From: JADJPO01 sp963750395
GTDB taxonomy: Bacteria > Actinomycetota > Actinomycetes > Actinomycetales > Kineosporiaceae
Length of the DNA: 64,000 nucleotides
Assembly (NCBI GenBank): GCA_963750395.1
Contig: CAVVQM010000007.1
Coordinates: forward strand, 248,001 to 312,000
Direction: 5' to 3'
Of this stretch, positions 9,044-17,131 are shown one piece after another (the stretch's first letter is position 1; each line of letters begins with the position of its first letter). The translations under genes were made by a program, and so were the position numbers. Under the pieces are notes generated by a model. The model was not told where the DNA came from. It worked only from the letters and a program-made list of their open reading frames with translations, and made no database searches.

Positions 9044-10993
9044 GCCGCGAGCGGCGTGGCCCCCGGAGCCTGCGGACGACGATTGCGCCTGAGCAGCGGC
9101 CGGGTCGGGCTCACGCCTGGCCGACATCGCGACCAGGGTGACCCCGGTGGCGGGGATCGTGGTCCGCTGCGTGATCACCTCGGCCGAGCCGTCGCGCACC
9201 AGGAACATCGCCACGGCGTCCGGTTGGCGCTCGGTGAAGTCGGCATAGGTGAACTTGTCGGTCAACCGGGTACTGCGCACCCTCATGCCCCGCTCGTACC
9301 GCTCCTCGAGCGCGGCGTAGGACAGCGGCGGGGCGAACGGGGCGCGGGCGCTCAGCCGCTCGGCGACCGCGACCCGACCGCCGGCGCGCGCCGGAGCGGC
9401 GTCCGGAACGCTCGCGTTGGTACGGAGCAACTGGAACACGTGGGCCTTGCCGAGCGTGTGCGCGTACTCGCGCGCTGCGGTGCCGTTGAGGTCGTCGTCG
9501 GAGGTGACGGCGATGAACGACCCGATTCCGGCCAGGTCCATCTCCTCGACGGCGTACTCGGACAACACGTGGGTGCGTTCGGTGCGCAGGCCGGCCATCC
9601 GGGCCTGCGACAGATTGCCGACGAGCTGGCTGACCAGCAGCGTCGGCACGTTCAGCCGTCCCAGGGCCGCGGCGGCGTCGCGCACCCACCCCTGTGCTCC
9701 GGCGAACAGCACCCCGCCCGGCGCGGAGACGGCCAGGCCGAGGCGTTCGGCGAGCCTCCCCACGCCCAGGCCGTAGATCGCCACGGTGGCCACGATCGTC
9801 ACGAACACCAGGGGCACCAGGTTCTCGGCATCGTGACTCAGCTCCGCGAGCCGGCGTGCGGAGGCCGCGAGGGCGTCGGCCTGCGGCGACCCCTCGGCGA
9901 GCGCCCGATCGGCGCGTTCGACCGCCTCCGTGGCGTCGTGGTCCAGTTCCAGGGCGAAGATGCTGGTGACGGCGGCCGCGACGATGCCCCGAGGGGCCAT
10001 GGCGGACAGCAGGACCCGTTCCGGCCGGGTGGCGTTGGTCCCGGCCAGGCCGATCAGCACCGAGACCGGCCGGACCACCAGCACCAGCAGGGCCACGAAG
10101 ATCGCGGCCTGGGGGGCGATCGAGCTGATCTGGCTGGGCTCGACCCGCCCCGCCAACATGACGAACAGGGCGCCGACGAAGATCACCTGTAGGTGTTCCT
10201 TGAACTCCTGGACGCCGTGCAGGTGCTTTCCGGCCCGATTGCCCAGGAACAGGCCGAGCAGGGTGACCGTGAGCAGGCCGCTCTCGGCCTGGATCAGGTT
10301 GGAGCCGACCAGCGACCCGACGACCGCGGCCAGGGTCAGCACGGGGTGCAGGAAGTCGGGAACGAGGTGGCGCGCCAGCACGGCCTGCAGCCCGAATCCG
10401 AGAACGGCGGTGAGCACCACCGCCACCGCGATGGTCGTGGCCAGTGAGGTCGCCGCCGCGCGCAGGGGCCCGTGCGGACCGCCGACCAGGACGGCCTGAT
10501 AGACGAGCACCGCCAGGATCGCCCCGATCGGGTCGACGACGATGCCCTCCCAGCGCAGGAGGTTGGCGACCCGCCGCACGGGGCGGACCTGGCGCAGGAT
10601 CGGGTTGATGACGGTGGGGCCGGTCACCACCAGCAGGGCGCCCACGAGCAGCGCGAGCCGCCAGTCGAAGCCGACCAGCCACGCGGCGGCGGTGATCAGC
10701 GCCCAGGCGAGGAGAACCGTGGACGAGCACAGTCGGCGCACCGGGCGGCCCACCTCGCGCAGGTCCTTGAGCCGCAGCGAGAGCGACCCCTCGAACAGGA
10801 TCACCCCGACCGCCAGCGTGACCCCGGCGAACAGCAGGTCACGACCCAAGACATCGTCGGGCGAGACCCAGCGGCCGAGGCCGAAACCGACCACGAGCAG
10901 GAACAGGATGGACGGCACCCGCACCGCCCAGGCCAGCCACTGGGCGGCCGCGGCGAGGCACACCACGAGGGCGAGGTAGGCGGCGGGATCCAT
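9023..10993 (-). CDS. CPA1-type Na+(K+)/H+ antiporter with C-terminal RCK_N-like domain
   Basis: The 656-aa protein has about 12 transmembrane segments (residues 1-400) of the CPA1/NhaP family. A Rossmann-like regulatory part follows, with LFAGAQGWVRDAAAALGRL and ITSDDDLN-like features, and then a short C-terminal domain. It should exchange a monovalent cation for protons, gated by a nucleotide on the RCK part; substrate and ligand cannot be read from sequence. ATG 10991-10993 was chosen because the preceding in-frame codons are the ruvA antisense. It lies in reverse orientation between ruvC and ruvAB. Confidence 0.82.
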   Translation of the reverse strand: MDPAAYLALVVCLAAAAQWLAWAVRVPSILFLLVVGFGLGRWVSPDDVLGRDLLFAGVTLAVGVILFEGSLSLRLKDLREVGRPVRRLCSSTVLLAWALITAAAWLVGFDWRLALLVGALLVVTGPTVINPILRQVRPVRRVANLLRWEGIVVDPIGAILAVLVYQAVLVGGPHGPLRAAATSLATTIAVAVVLTAVLGFGLQAVLARHLVPDFLHPVLTLAAVVGSLVGSNLIQAESGLLTVTLLGLFLGNRAGKHLHGVQEFKEHLQVIFVGALFVMLAGRVEPSQISSIAPQAAIFVALLVLVVRPVSVLIGLAGTNATRPERVLLSAMAPRGIVAAAVTSIFALELDHDATEAVERADRALAEGSPQADALAASARRLAELSHDAENLVPLVFVTIVATVAIYGLGVGRLAERLGLAVSAPGGVLFAGAQGWVRDAAAALGRLNVPTLLVSQLVGNLSQARMAGLRTERTHVLSEYAVEEMDLAGIGSFIAVTSDDDLNGTAAREYAHTLGKAHVFQLLRTNASVPDAAPARAGGRVAVAERLSARAPFAPPLSYAALEERYERGMRVRSTRLTDKFTYADFTERQPDAVAMFLVRDGSAEVITQRTTIPATGVTLVAMSARREPDPAAAQAQSSSAGSGGHAARGSTAAPG

Positions 10994-11010
10994 CGGGCGA
11001 TTCCTTCGCA

Positions 11011-11039
11011 GTGGTGGACGGCCGCGGTGGTGGACGGCC
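11011..11039. repeat. Short direct repeats upstream of the antiporter gene
   Basis: GTGGTGGACGGCC occurs at 11011-11023 and again at 11027-11039. A second small repeat, TCGACGGCG, follows between 11046 and 11070. They lie in the divergent gap between the antiporter and ruvA and may be regulator half-sites or slippage products. Confidence 0.4.
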
Positions 11040-11097
11040 ATGATTTCGACGGCGATCTCGACGGCGCGGCGCCGGCGCCGGTGGACCCTGGGCAGGC

Positions 11098-11118
11098 TAG
11101 TCTTCGTACACCTGTACG
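11098..11118 (+). promoter_or_regulatory. ruvA promoter with perfect palindrome, LexA-like
   Basis: A -10-like TAGTCT (11098-11103) is followed at once by CGTACACCTGTACG (11105-11118), a perfect palindrome with 6-bp arms. It resembles the Gram-positive SOS box (CGAACRNRYGTTYG) but has three mismatches, two of them in the GAAC/GTTC core. Its overlap with the expected transcription start fits a repressor site. ruvA itself has a good SD, GAGGGAGG. Confidence 0.4.
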
Positions 11119-11146
11119 GGAACTGGCTGAATGAGGGAGGGCCGGC

Positions 11147-11776
11147 GTGATCGCATCGGTTGGCGGGCGGGTGCTCGCCGTCCGGCTGGACTCGGCCGTG
11201 ATCGAGGTCGGTGGCGTGGGTCTGCTCGTGCACGCCACCCCGGCCACCCTCGCGGATCTGCGCATCGGGGAGCAGGCCCAACTGGCCACCTCCCTCGTGG
11301 TGCGCGAGGACGCACTGACCCTGTTCGCCTTCCGCGACGCCGACGAGCGCGACTGCTTCGAGACGGTGCAGACCGTCTCGGGGATCGGCCCCCGACTGGC
11401 CCTGGCGATGCTCGCGGTGCACACCCCCGACGGACTGCGCGCCGCGGTCACGTCCCAGGATCTGGCGGCGCTGACCACGGTGCCCGGCATCGGCCGCAAG
11501 GGCGCGCAACGGATCGTCCTGGAGCTGACGGATCGGCTCGGTCCACCCAGTGACGGCGCCGGATCGGCCGGCGCCACCGGCGCGAAGGCACCGATCCCCA
11601 CCGGCCAGGATCAGGTCGTGGACGCTCTGGTCGGTCTGGGCTGGAACGCCAGACAGGCGGCCGAGGCCGTGACCGCGGTGACCGGGGACGGCCAGAACGG
11701 CGCGAACGGCGCGGGTTCCGGTGATGTCGCCGGGGTGCTTCGTGCCGCGCTGCGGCACCTGGGGCGCGGAGCGTGA
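11147..11776 (+). CDS. ruvA: Holliday junction branch migration protein RuvA
   Basis: The 209-aa junction-binding subunit has the N-terminal OB fold, the double helix-hairpin-helix (VSGIGPRLALAML and VPGIGRKGAQRIV) and a C-terminal RuvB-contact domain. Start GTG 11147 follows GAGGGAGG by 6 nt. The stop overlaps the ruvB GTG. Confidence 0.95.
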   Translation: MIASVGGRVLAVRLDSAVIEVGGVGLLVHATPATLADLRIGEQAQLATSLVVREDALTLFAFRDADERDCFETVQTVSGIGPRLALAMLAVHTPDGLRAAVTSQDLAALTTVPGIGRKGAQRIVLELTDRLGPPSDGAGSAGATGAKAPIPTGQDQVVDALVGLGWNARQAAEAVTAVTGDGQNGANGAGSGDVAGVLRAALRHLGRGA

Positions 11777-12888
11777 GCGGGGACCGGCCGGCGGCCTGGC
11801 CGGACGCCACCGGTGAGGTCTCGGCCCTGGTGGACCCGGGTGCCGGTCCGGCGGAGCGGGCGGCCGAGAGTGCCCTGAGGCCCAAGCGGATGGCGGACTT
11901 CGTCGGCCAGACCGTGGTCCGCGATCAGTTGTCCCTTGTCCTGCAGGCCGCCCGGGGCCGCGGTCAGGTGCCCGACCACATCCTGCTGTCCGGCCCGCCC
12001 GGACTGGGCAAGACCACCCTGGCGATGATCGTCGCCGCCGAACTGGGGGTGTCCCTGCGGGTGACCAGCGGGCCCGCCATCCAGCACGCGGGTGACCTGG
12101 CCGCCGTGCTGTCCTCGCTCGAGGAGGGCGAGGTGCTGTTCCTCGATGAGATCCACCGGATGGCCCGCCCGGCGGAGGAGATGCTCTACGTCGCCATGGA
12201 GGACTTCCGGGTCGACGTGGTCGTCGGCAAGGGGGCCGGGGCCACCGCGATCCCGCTCGACCTGCCGCCGTTCACCATCGTGGGGGCGACCACCCGCGCC
12301 GGGATGCTGCCCGGACCACTGCGCGACAGGTTCGGCTTCACCGGGCACCTGGACTTCTACTCCTCCCAGGAGCTGGAGCAGGTGCTGACCCGGTCGGCGA
12401 GGTTGCTCGAGGTCCACCTGACCGAGACGAGCAGCGTGGAGATCGCCCGCCGTTCTCGCGGGACTCCGCGGATCGCCAACCGGCTGTTGCGCCGGGTGCG
12501 GGACTGGGCCCAGGTGCGCGGTGACGGCGTCCTGGACCTGGCCGCGGCGCAGTCGGCGCTGCAGATGTACGCCGTGGACGAGCTCGGTCTGGACCGGCTG
12601 GACCGCTCGGTGCTGGAGGCGCTGTGTCGCCGCTTCGGCGGGGGACCGGTGGGCCTGTCCACCCTGGCGGTGGCGGTCGGTGAGGAGCCGGAGACCGTCG
12701 AGACGGTGGCGGAGCCCTTCCTGGTCCGCGAGGGCCTGCTCGGGCGGACCCCGCGTGGCCGGGTCGCCACAGCCGCGGCCTGGCGGCATCTCGGCCTGGC
12801 CCCGCCGCGCGGGGTCCAGGAGTACGGATCGGGGTCCGACACGTCGGCCTCGTCGGGTGGTGCGCAGGAGCGCCTGTTCGGCCCGTGA
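11773..12888 (+). CDS. ruvB: Holliday junction helicase RuvB
   Basis: This 371-aa AAA+ motor drives branch migration with RuvA. Walker A GPPGLGKT, Walker B LFLDEIHR, sensor 1 GATTRAG and the following RDRFG arginine-finger segment are all visible, with a C-terminal winged helix. The roughly 30-residue N-terminal extension before the conserved RPKRMADFVGQ is longer than usual but in frame from the GTG coupled to ruvA. Confidence 0.95.
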   Translation: MSGDRPAAWPDATGEVSALVDPGAGPAERAAESALRPKRMADFVGQTVVRDQLSLVLQAARGRGQVPDHILLSGPPGLGKTTLAMIVAAELGVSLRVTSGPAIQHAGDLAAVLSSLEEGEVLFLDEIHRMARPAEEMLYVAMEDFRVDVVVGKGAGATAIPLDLPPFTIVGATTRAGMLPGPLRDRFGFTGHLDFYSSQELEQVLTRSARLLEVHLTETSSVEIARRSRGTPRIANRLLRRVRDWAQVRGDGVLDLAAAQSALQMYAVDELGLDRLDRSVLEALCRRFGGGPVGLSTLAVAVGEEPETVETVAEPFLVREGLLGRTPRGRVATAAAWRHLGLAPPRGVQEYGSGSDTSASSGGAQERLFGP

Positions 12889-12900
12889 TGCAGCCTGGCC

Positions 12901-12906
12901 TACACT
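12901..12906 (+). promoter_or_regulatory. Leaderless promoter -10 for yajC
   Basis: TACACT, a near-ideal actinobacterial -10, ends 7 nt before the yajC ATG at 12914. It lies 12 nt after the ruvB stop and would begin the yajC-secD-secF transcript without a leader. Confidence 0.5.
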
Positions 12907-12913
12907 CCTGCGG

Positions 12914-13231
12914 ATGGACCCGGGACTCATATTTCTCGGCGTGGCGTTCGTGATCATGGTCATGATGTTTCAGCGAACGAACCGTCAACGTCGAGAGATC
13001 GCGCAGGTGCAGGAGAAGATCGCGCCCGGCAGCGAGGTGATGACCGCGTCGGGGTTGTACGCAACGGTGCTCGACGTGGCCGGCGACCGCGTCACCCTTC
13101 AGACGGGCCCGGGCCAGACCTCGGTGTGGGACCGTCGAGCGGTCGCCCGGATCGTCACCGCGGGCCCGCAGGTCGATGAGGCGGACGAGGCGAAGGAGCC
13201 CGGGTCGGGCAAGAACCCGGAGGCGCCCTAA
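12914..13231 (+). CDS. yajC: Preprotein translocase subunit YajC
   Basis: A 105-aa accessory protein of SecDF with one N-terminal transmembrane helix (residues 4-20), then the conserved PGSEVMTASGLYATV segment and an acidic tail. An open frame runs upstream from 12521, but that part is antisense to or within ruvB; ATG 12914 gives the normal family start. secD follows after 77 bp containing a short inverted repeat (CTGGTCT / AGACCAG). Confidence 0.9.
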   Translation: MDPGLIFLGVAFVIMVMMFQRTNRQRREIAQVQEKIAPGSEVMTASGLYATVLDVAGDRVTLQTGPGQTSVWDRRAVARIVTAGPQVDEADEAKEPGSGKNPEAP

Positions 13232-13308
13232 CCTGGTCTGAGCGGCCGAGCGGCCGAGCAGTCTGCACCATCGTCAACCAAGACCAGACCAGAGAAGAGA
13301 TCCAACGC

Positions 13309-15225
13309 GTGGCGCGTTCCAGCTACTCCCGCCCCTGGCGTGCCCTGGGTTCCCTGGCGGCCATGGCGCTCGCGCTGGCCGCGCTGATCGCCGGTGGCGT
13401 CATCTGGGGGTCCGCGCAGTGGACGCCGCGCCTCGCCCTCGACCTGGAGGGCGGGACCGAGTTCGTGCTCAAGGCCGTCCCGCAGCCCGGTCAGGAGGGC
13501 GCCATCACCCCGGCCACCCTCCAGGAGGCCGTGAAGATCATCCGGCAGCGGGTGGACGGCTCGGGGGTGGCCGAGGCAGAGGTCACCACATCGGGTTCGG
13601 ACAGCATCGTGGTCACGCTGCCGGGCAAGACCATCGACGAGGCCACCCGCAACGCCATCAAGAAGTCGGCCGCCCTGGAGTTCCGCCCCGTCCTGGTCGC
13701 CGAGGCCTCGCAGGTGCCCGAGCCGGCGGCCTCGTCCAGCCCCACCGGTGCGCCGTCCGACGGCGCGTCACCCTCGCCCGGCGCGTCGCCGCAGGCCTCA
13801 GGCGGCGCGTCGCTCGCGCCGTCCGGTTCGACCGGTGCCACCACCGGTGACGGCGGCGGGGGTCTGCGGGCCGCCGCCAGCCCCAGCCCGACGCCGTCGG
13901 GCACCGGGGCGTCGCCCAGTCCCGATGCGGCCGCGAGTCCCACGCCGACCGATGCCAGCGACCTCGCCTGGCTGAACGACGAGACCCTGGTCACGCAGTG
14001 GACCGAGACCGACTGCGCGACCCCCGAGGGGATCGCCGCCTCCCAGAACCGGGTGAACGATCCGGCCAAACCCTTCGTCGCCTGCGACGACACGGGCACC
14101 AAGTACATCCTCGGCCCGGTCGAGGTGAAGGGCCAGGAGATCACCGGTGCGGAGGCCGGCCTCGAGGTGACCTCGCAGGGGCAGACCACCAACAACTGGC
14201 AGGTCAACCTGACGTTCAACAGCACCGGGGCCGACCAGTTCGCCGCGGTGACCGAGCGGCTGTTCGGCCTCGACGCCCCGCGCAACCAGTTCGCCGTCGT
14301 GCTCGACAACCTGGTCATCACCGCACCGCGCACCCTGGGGGTGATCGCCAACGGCGAGGCACAGATCACCGGCGACTTCACCCAGGCCAGTGCCCAGGCG
14401 CTGGCCAACCAGTTGAAGTTCGGCGCCCTGCCGATCTCGTTCGACACCTCCACCGAGAACCAGATCTCGGCCACCCTGGGCAGCGAGCAACTGCGCAACG
14501 GATTGTTGGCCGGACTGATCGGTCTGGTGCTCGTGGTGGTCTACTCGCTCCTGCAGTACCGGGCGCTGGGGCTGGTCACGGTCGCCAGCCTGATCGTCGC
14601 CGGGGCGTTCACCTACGGCATCGTGGTGCTGCTGGGCTGGCGTCAGGGCTATCGCCTGAGCCTGCCCGGTGTGGCGGGGCTGATCGTCGCCATCGGTATC
14701 ACCGCGGACTCGTTCATCGTCTACTTCGAGCGGATCCGTGACGAGGTGCGTGAGGGCCGCAGCCTGGCCGCCGCGGTCGAGATGGCCTGGCAACGGGCCA
14801 GGCGCACGATCCTGATCTCGGACGCGGTGAGCTTCCTGGCGGCCGGCGTGCTGTTCATCCTCGCGGTCGGCGGGGTGCGGGGCTTCGCGTTCACCCTCGG
14901 CCTGACCACGCTGGTCGACGTCCTGGTCGTCTTCATGTTCACCAAGCCCATGGTCACCCTGCTCTCGCGCACCGAGTTCTTCGGCAACGGGCACCGGCTC
15001 TCGGGCTTCGACGCCGCACATCTGGGCCGGTCGGTGAGCTACACCGGCCGCGGCACCGTGCGCGGCCCGTCACCGAAACGCGCCACCCCGGCGTCCGCAC
15101 CGGCGCCGGGCGGCACCATCGCCGAACGCCGCGCCGCGGCCAAGCGGGCCGCCACCGCGGCGACCCTGACCGAGGAACCACCTGACGGGCACCGCGACGA
15201 GGACGGAACGGGGGAGCAGTCCTGA
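13309..15225 (+). CDS. secD: Protein translocase subunit SecD
   Basis: The 638-aa membrane protein uses the proton gradient to help pull secreted proteins across. TM1 is at residues 12-32, and the P1 extracytoplasmic domain holds the DLEGGTEFVLK start. After the TM block the conserved GIVVLLG...ADSFIVYFERIRDE segment is intact. Residues about 140-218 form a Ser/Pro/Gly/Ala-rich disordered insert in P1, typical of actinobacterial SecD. The start is GTG 13309 with AGAGAAGAGA upstream. The final A of its TGA is the first base of the secF ATG. Confidence 0.95.
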   Translation: MARSSYSRPWRALGSLAAMALALAALIAGGVIWGSAQWTPRLALDLEGGTEFVLKAVPQPGQEGAITPATLQEAVKIIRQRVDGSGVAEAEVTTSGSDSIVVTLPGKTIDEATRNAIKKSAALEFRPVLVAEASQVPEPAASSSPTGAPSDGASPSPGASPQASGGASLAPSGSTGATTGDGGGGLRAAASPSPTPSGTGASPSPDAAASPTPTDASDLAWLNDETLVTQWTETDCATPEGIAASQNRVNDPAKPFVACDDTGTKYILGPVEVKGQEITGAEAGLEVTSQGQTTNNWQVNLTFNSTGADQFAAVTERLFGLDAPRNQFAVVLDNLVITAPRTLGVIANGEAQITGDFTQASAQALANQLKFGALPISFDTSTENQISATLGSEQLRNGLLAGLIGLVLVVVYSLLQYRALGLVTVASLIVAGAFTYGIVVLLGWRQGYRLSLPGVAGLIVAIGITADSFIVYFERIRDEVREGRSLAAAVEMAWQRARRTILISDAVSFLAAGVLFILAVGGVRGFAFTLGLTTLVDVLVVFMFTKPMVTLLSRTEFFGNGHRLSGFDAAHLGRSVSYTGRGTVRGPSPKRATPASAPAPGGTIAERRAAAKRAATAATLTEEPPDGHRDEDGTGEQS

Positions 15226-16412
15226 TGCCGAGCTTCGCCGCCCTGGGCAACAACCTGTACACGGGCCGCACCTCCTTCGACTTCGTCGGTCGCCGGCGGC
15301 TCTGGTACGCGATAGCCGCCTCGGCCGTGCTCGTCTCGCTGCTCGCGGTCGGGCTTCGGGGGCTGAACCCCGGGATCGAGTTCCGCGGCGGTACCGAGTT
15401 CCGGATCTCCGGCACGTCGGTGTCGAGCGAGGTTGCCGGCGAGCAGGCGGTGAACGCGGTCATCCCGGACGCGCAGGTGCGCGTCAGCCGACTGAACAAC
15501 GACAGCATCCGCGTGCAGGCCGACCGGGTGGACGATACCGATCTCACCGCGGTCCGCGACGCGCTGGCCACGACCTACAAGGTCTCCCCGGACGCCATCT
15601 CGCAGAGCTTCGTGGGTCCGACCTGGGGCGCGGACGTCACCCGTCAGGCGCTGATCGGTCTGTTCGTCTTCCTGGGACTGGTCGCGCTGGTGATCAGCCT
15701 GTACTTCCGGACCTGGACGATGGCGGTGGCGGCGCTGGTCGCGCTGCTGCACGACCTGGTGCTGACGGTCGGCGTCTACGCCCTCGTCGGGTTCGAGGTC
15801 ACCCCGGCCTCGGTGATCGGGTTCCTGACGATCCTGGGCTACTCGCTCTACGACACCGTCGTCGTGTTCGACAAGGTGCGGGAGAACACCGACCACGTGC
15901 TCGCCTCGACCAGGAGGACCTACGCCGAGGCCGCGAACCTCGCCGTCAACCAGACCCTGGTCCGCTCGATCAACACCTCGGTCGTGGCGCTGCTGCCCGT
16001 CGGGTCGATCCTGTTCATCGGCGCCTTCCTGCTCGGGGCGGGCACCCTGAAGGACATCGCCCTCGCCCTGTTCGTCGGGATCGCGGCCGGGACCTACTCC
16101 TCGATCTTCATCGCCACCCCGCTGCTGGTCCAGCTCCGTTCGCGGGAGCCCGAGATCAAGGCCCAGGTCGCGAAGGTGGCTCGGCGACGGGCCGCCCACG
16201 GTGCAGAGGCCGAGGCCGGCTCTGGCGCGGTGGACGCCGAGGACGCCGGCTCCGCCGGTGGGTCCGGCGCGACGGCCGGCAGCGCCTCCGCGCGGGCCGC
16301 CGCCACGGCGGTGGCGGAGCGGCCGGTCGGGGCCGCTGCGCCCGGCGAAGGTCCGCGTGGGCAGCGTGCGCAGCCGAACCGCCGGTCCAAGCGGTCCGGC
16401 AGGCGGAAGTGA
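15225..16412 (+). CDS. secF: Protein translocase subunit SecF
   Basis: The 395-aa partner of SecD has six transmembrane segments, the P1 motif GIEFRGGTEFRI and the motor motif LGYSLYDTVVVFDKVREN. A low-complexity Ala/Gly-rich C-terminal tail ends in a basic cluster (NRRSKRSGRRK). One-base overlap with secD ensures coupling. apt starts 7 bp downstream. Confidence 0.95.
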   Translation: MPSFAALGNNLYTGRTSFDFVGRRRLWYAIAASAVLVSLLAVGLRGLNPGIEFRGGTEFRISGTSVSSEVAGEQAVNAVIPDAQVRVSRLNNDSIRVQADRVDDTDLTAVRDALATTYKVSPDAISQSFVGPTWGADVTRQALIGLFVFLGLVALVISLYFRTWTMAVAALVALLHDLVLTVGVYALVGFEVTPASVIGFLTILGYSLYDTVVVFDKVRENTDHVLASTRRTYAEAANLAVNQTLVRSINTSVVALLPVGSILFIGAFLLGAGTLKDIALALFVGIAAGTYSSIFIATPLLVQLRSREPEIKAQVAKVARRRAAHGAEAEAGSGAVDAEDAGSAGGSGATAGSASARAAATAVAERPVGAAAPGEGPRGQRAQPNRRSKRSGRRK

Positions 16413-16419
16413 GGCGGCG

Positions 16420-16950
16420 ATGAGCGGCGTCGGGGTGCGGGATCTCCTCGGCGAACGGATCCGGGTCATCCCCGACCACCCCAGCCCGGGGATTCAGTTC
16501 CAGGACATCACGCCGTTGCTCGCCGACGGGCCGGCGTTCGCCGAGGTGATCCGGGCGCTCGCCGAACCCCATCGCGGCCGGATCGACGTCGTCGCCGGGA
16601 TCGAGGCGCGAGGGTTCATCCTGGCCGCGCCGGTCGCCGTCGAACTCGGGGTCGGCTTCGTGCCCCTGCGCAAGAGCGGGAAGCTCCCGTACAGCACCGT
16701 CAGCGCCCCCTACGAGCTCGAGTACGGCCAGGCCGAGATCGAGATGCACATCGACGGTGTCGGCCCGGGGCACCGGGTGCTGCTGCTGGACGACGTGCTG
16801 GCCACCGGGGGGACGGCGGCCGCCGCCTGCGCGTTGCTGGAGCAGTTGGACGCCGAGGTGGCGGCGGTGACGGTCCTTCTGGAGATCGCGGCCCTGTCCG
16901 GACGGGACCGGCTGACCGGGCGCGAGGTCCGGTCCCTGCTCGAGGTCTGA
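16420..16950 (+). CDS. apt: Adenine phosphoribosyltransferase
   Basis: This 176-aa salvage enzyme makes AMP from adenine and PRPP. The PRPP-binding motif VLLLDDVLATGGT and the adenine loop GIEARGF are intact, as is the Lys-rich RKSGKLP loop. ATG 16420, 7 bp after secF, gives the normal length; longer in-frame starts would lie in secF. Placement before rel is conserved in actinobacteria. Confidence 0.93.
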   Translation: MSGVGVRDLLGERIRVIPDHPSPGIQFQDITPLLADGPAFAEVIRALAEPHRGRIDVVAGIEARGFILAAPVAVELGVGFVPLRKSGKLPYSTVSAPYELEYGQAEIEMHIDGVGPGHRVLLLDDVLATGGTAAAACALLEQLDAEVAAVTVLLEIAALSGRDRLTGREVRSLLEV

Positions 16951-17089
16951 GAGACCGGGACCCGGTCGGGCGAATAGAGCGCGCCCGAGATCCGTTGAAG
17001 GGATCAGAGTGCGGGCTCGGCGGCGATGACGCCGCAGGCGCCCCGCACCCGTCCGGGCGATCCGCGGGGACGCTGCGGATGCGGCTGCG

Positions 17090-17095
17090 TACACT
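17090..17095 (+). promoter_or_regulatory. Putative -10 hexamer for rel
   Basis: TACACT lies 36 nt before the rel ATG, which also has an SD (GGGAGG at about 17119-17124). This would give a leader of about 30 nt. A small hairpin (GACCGG/CCGGTC near 16953-16967) sits further upstream, just past the apt stop. Confidence 0.4.
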
Positions 17096-17131
17096 CGGAC
17101 GACCTGCACCAGACGGCTCGGGAGGCTCACC

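Noticed and set aside
10994..11758. Extension of the antiporter start to 11758
   Set aside because: The extra residues are the antisense of ruvA; ATG 10991-10993 begins the transmembrane domain as in the family.
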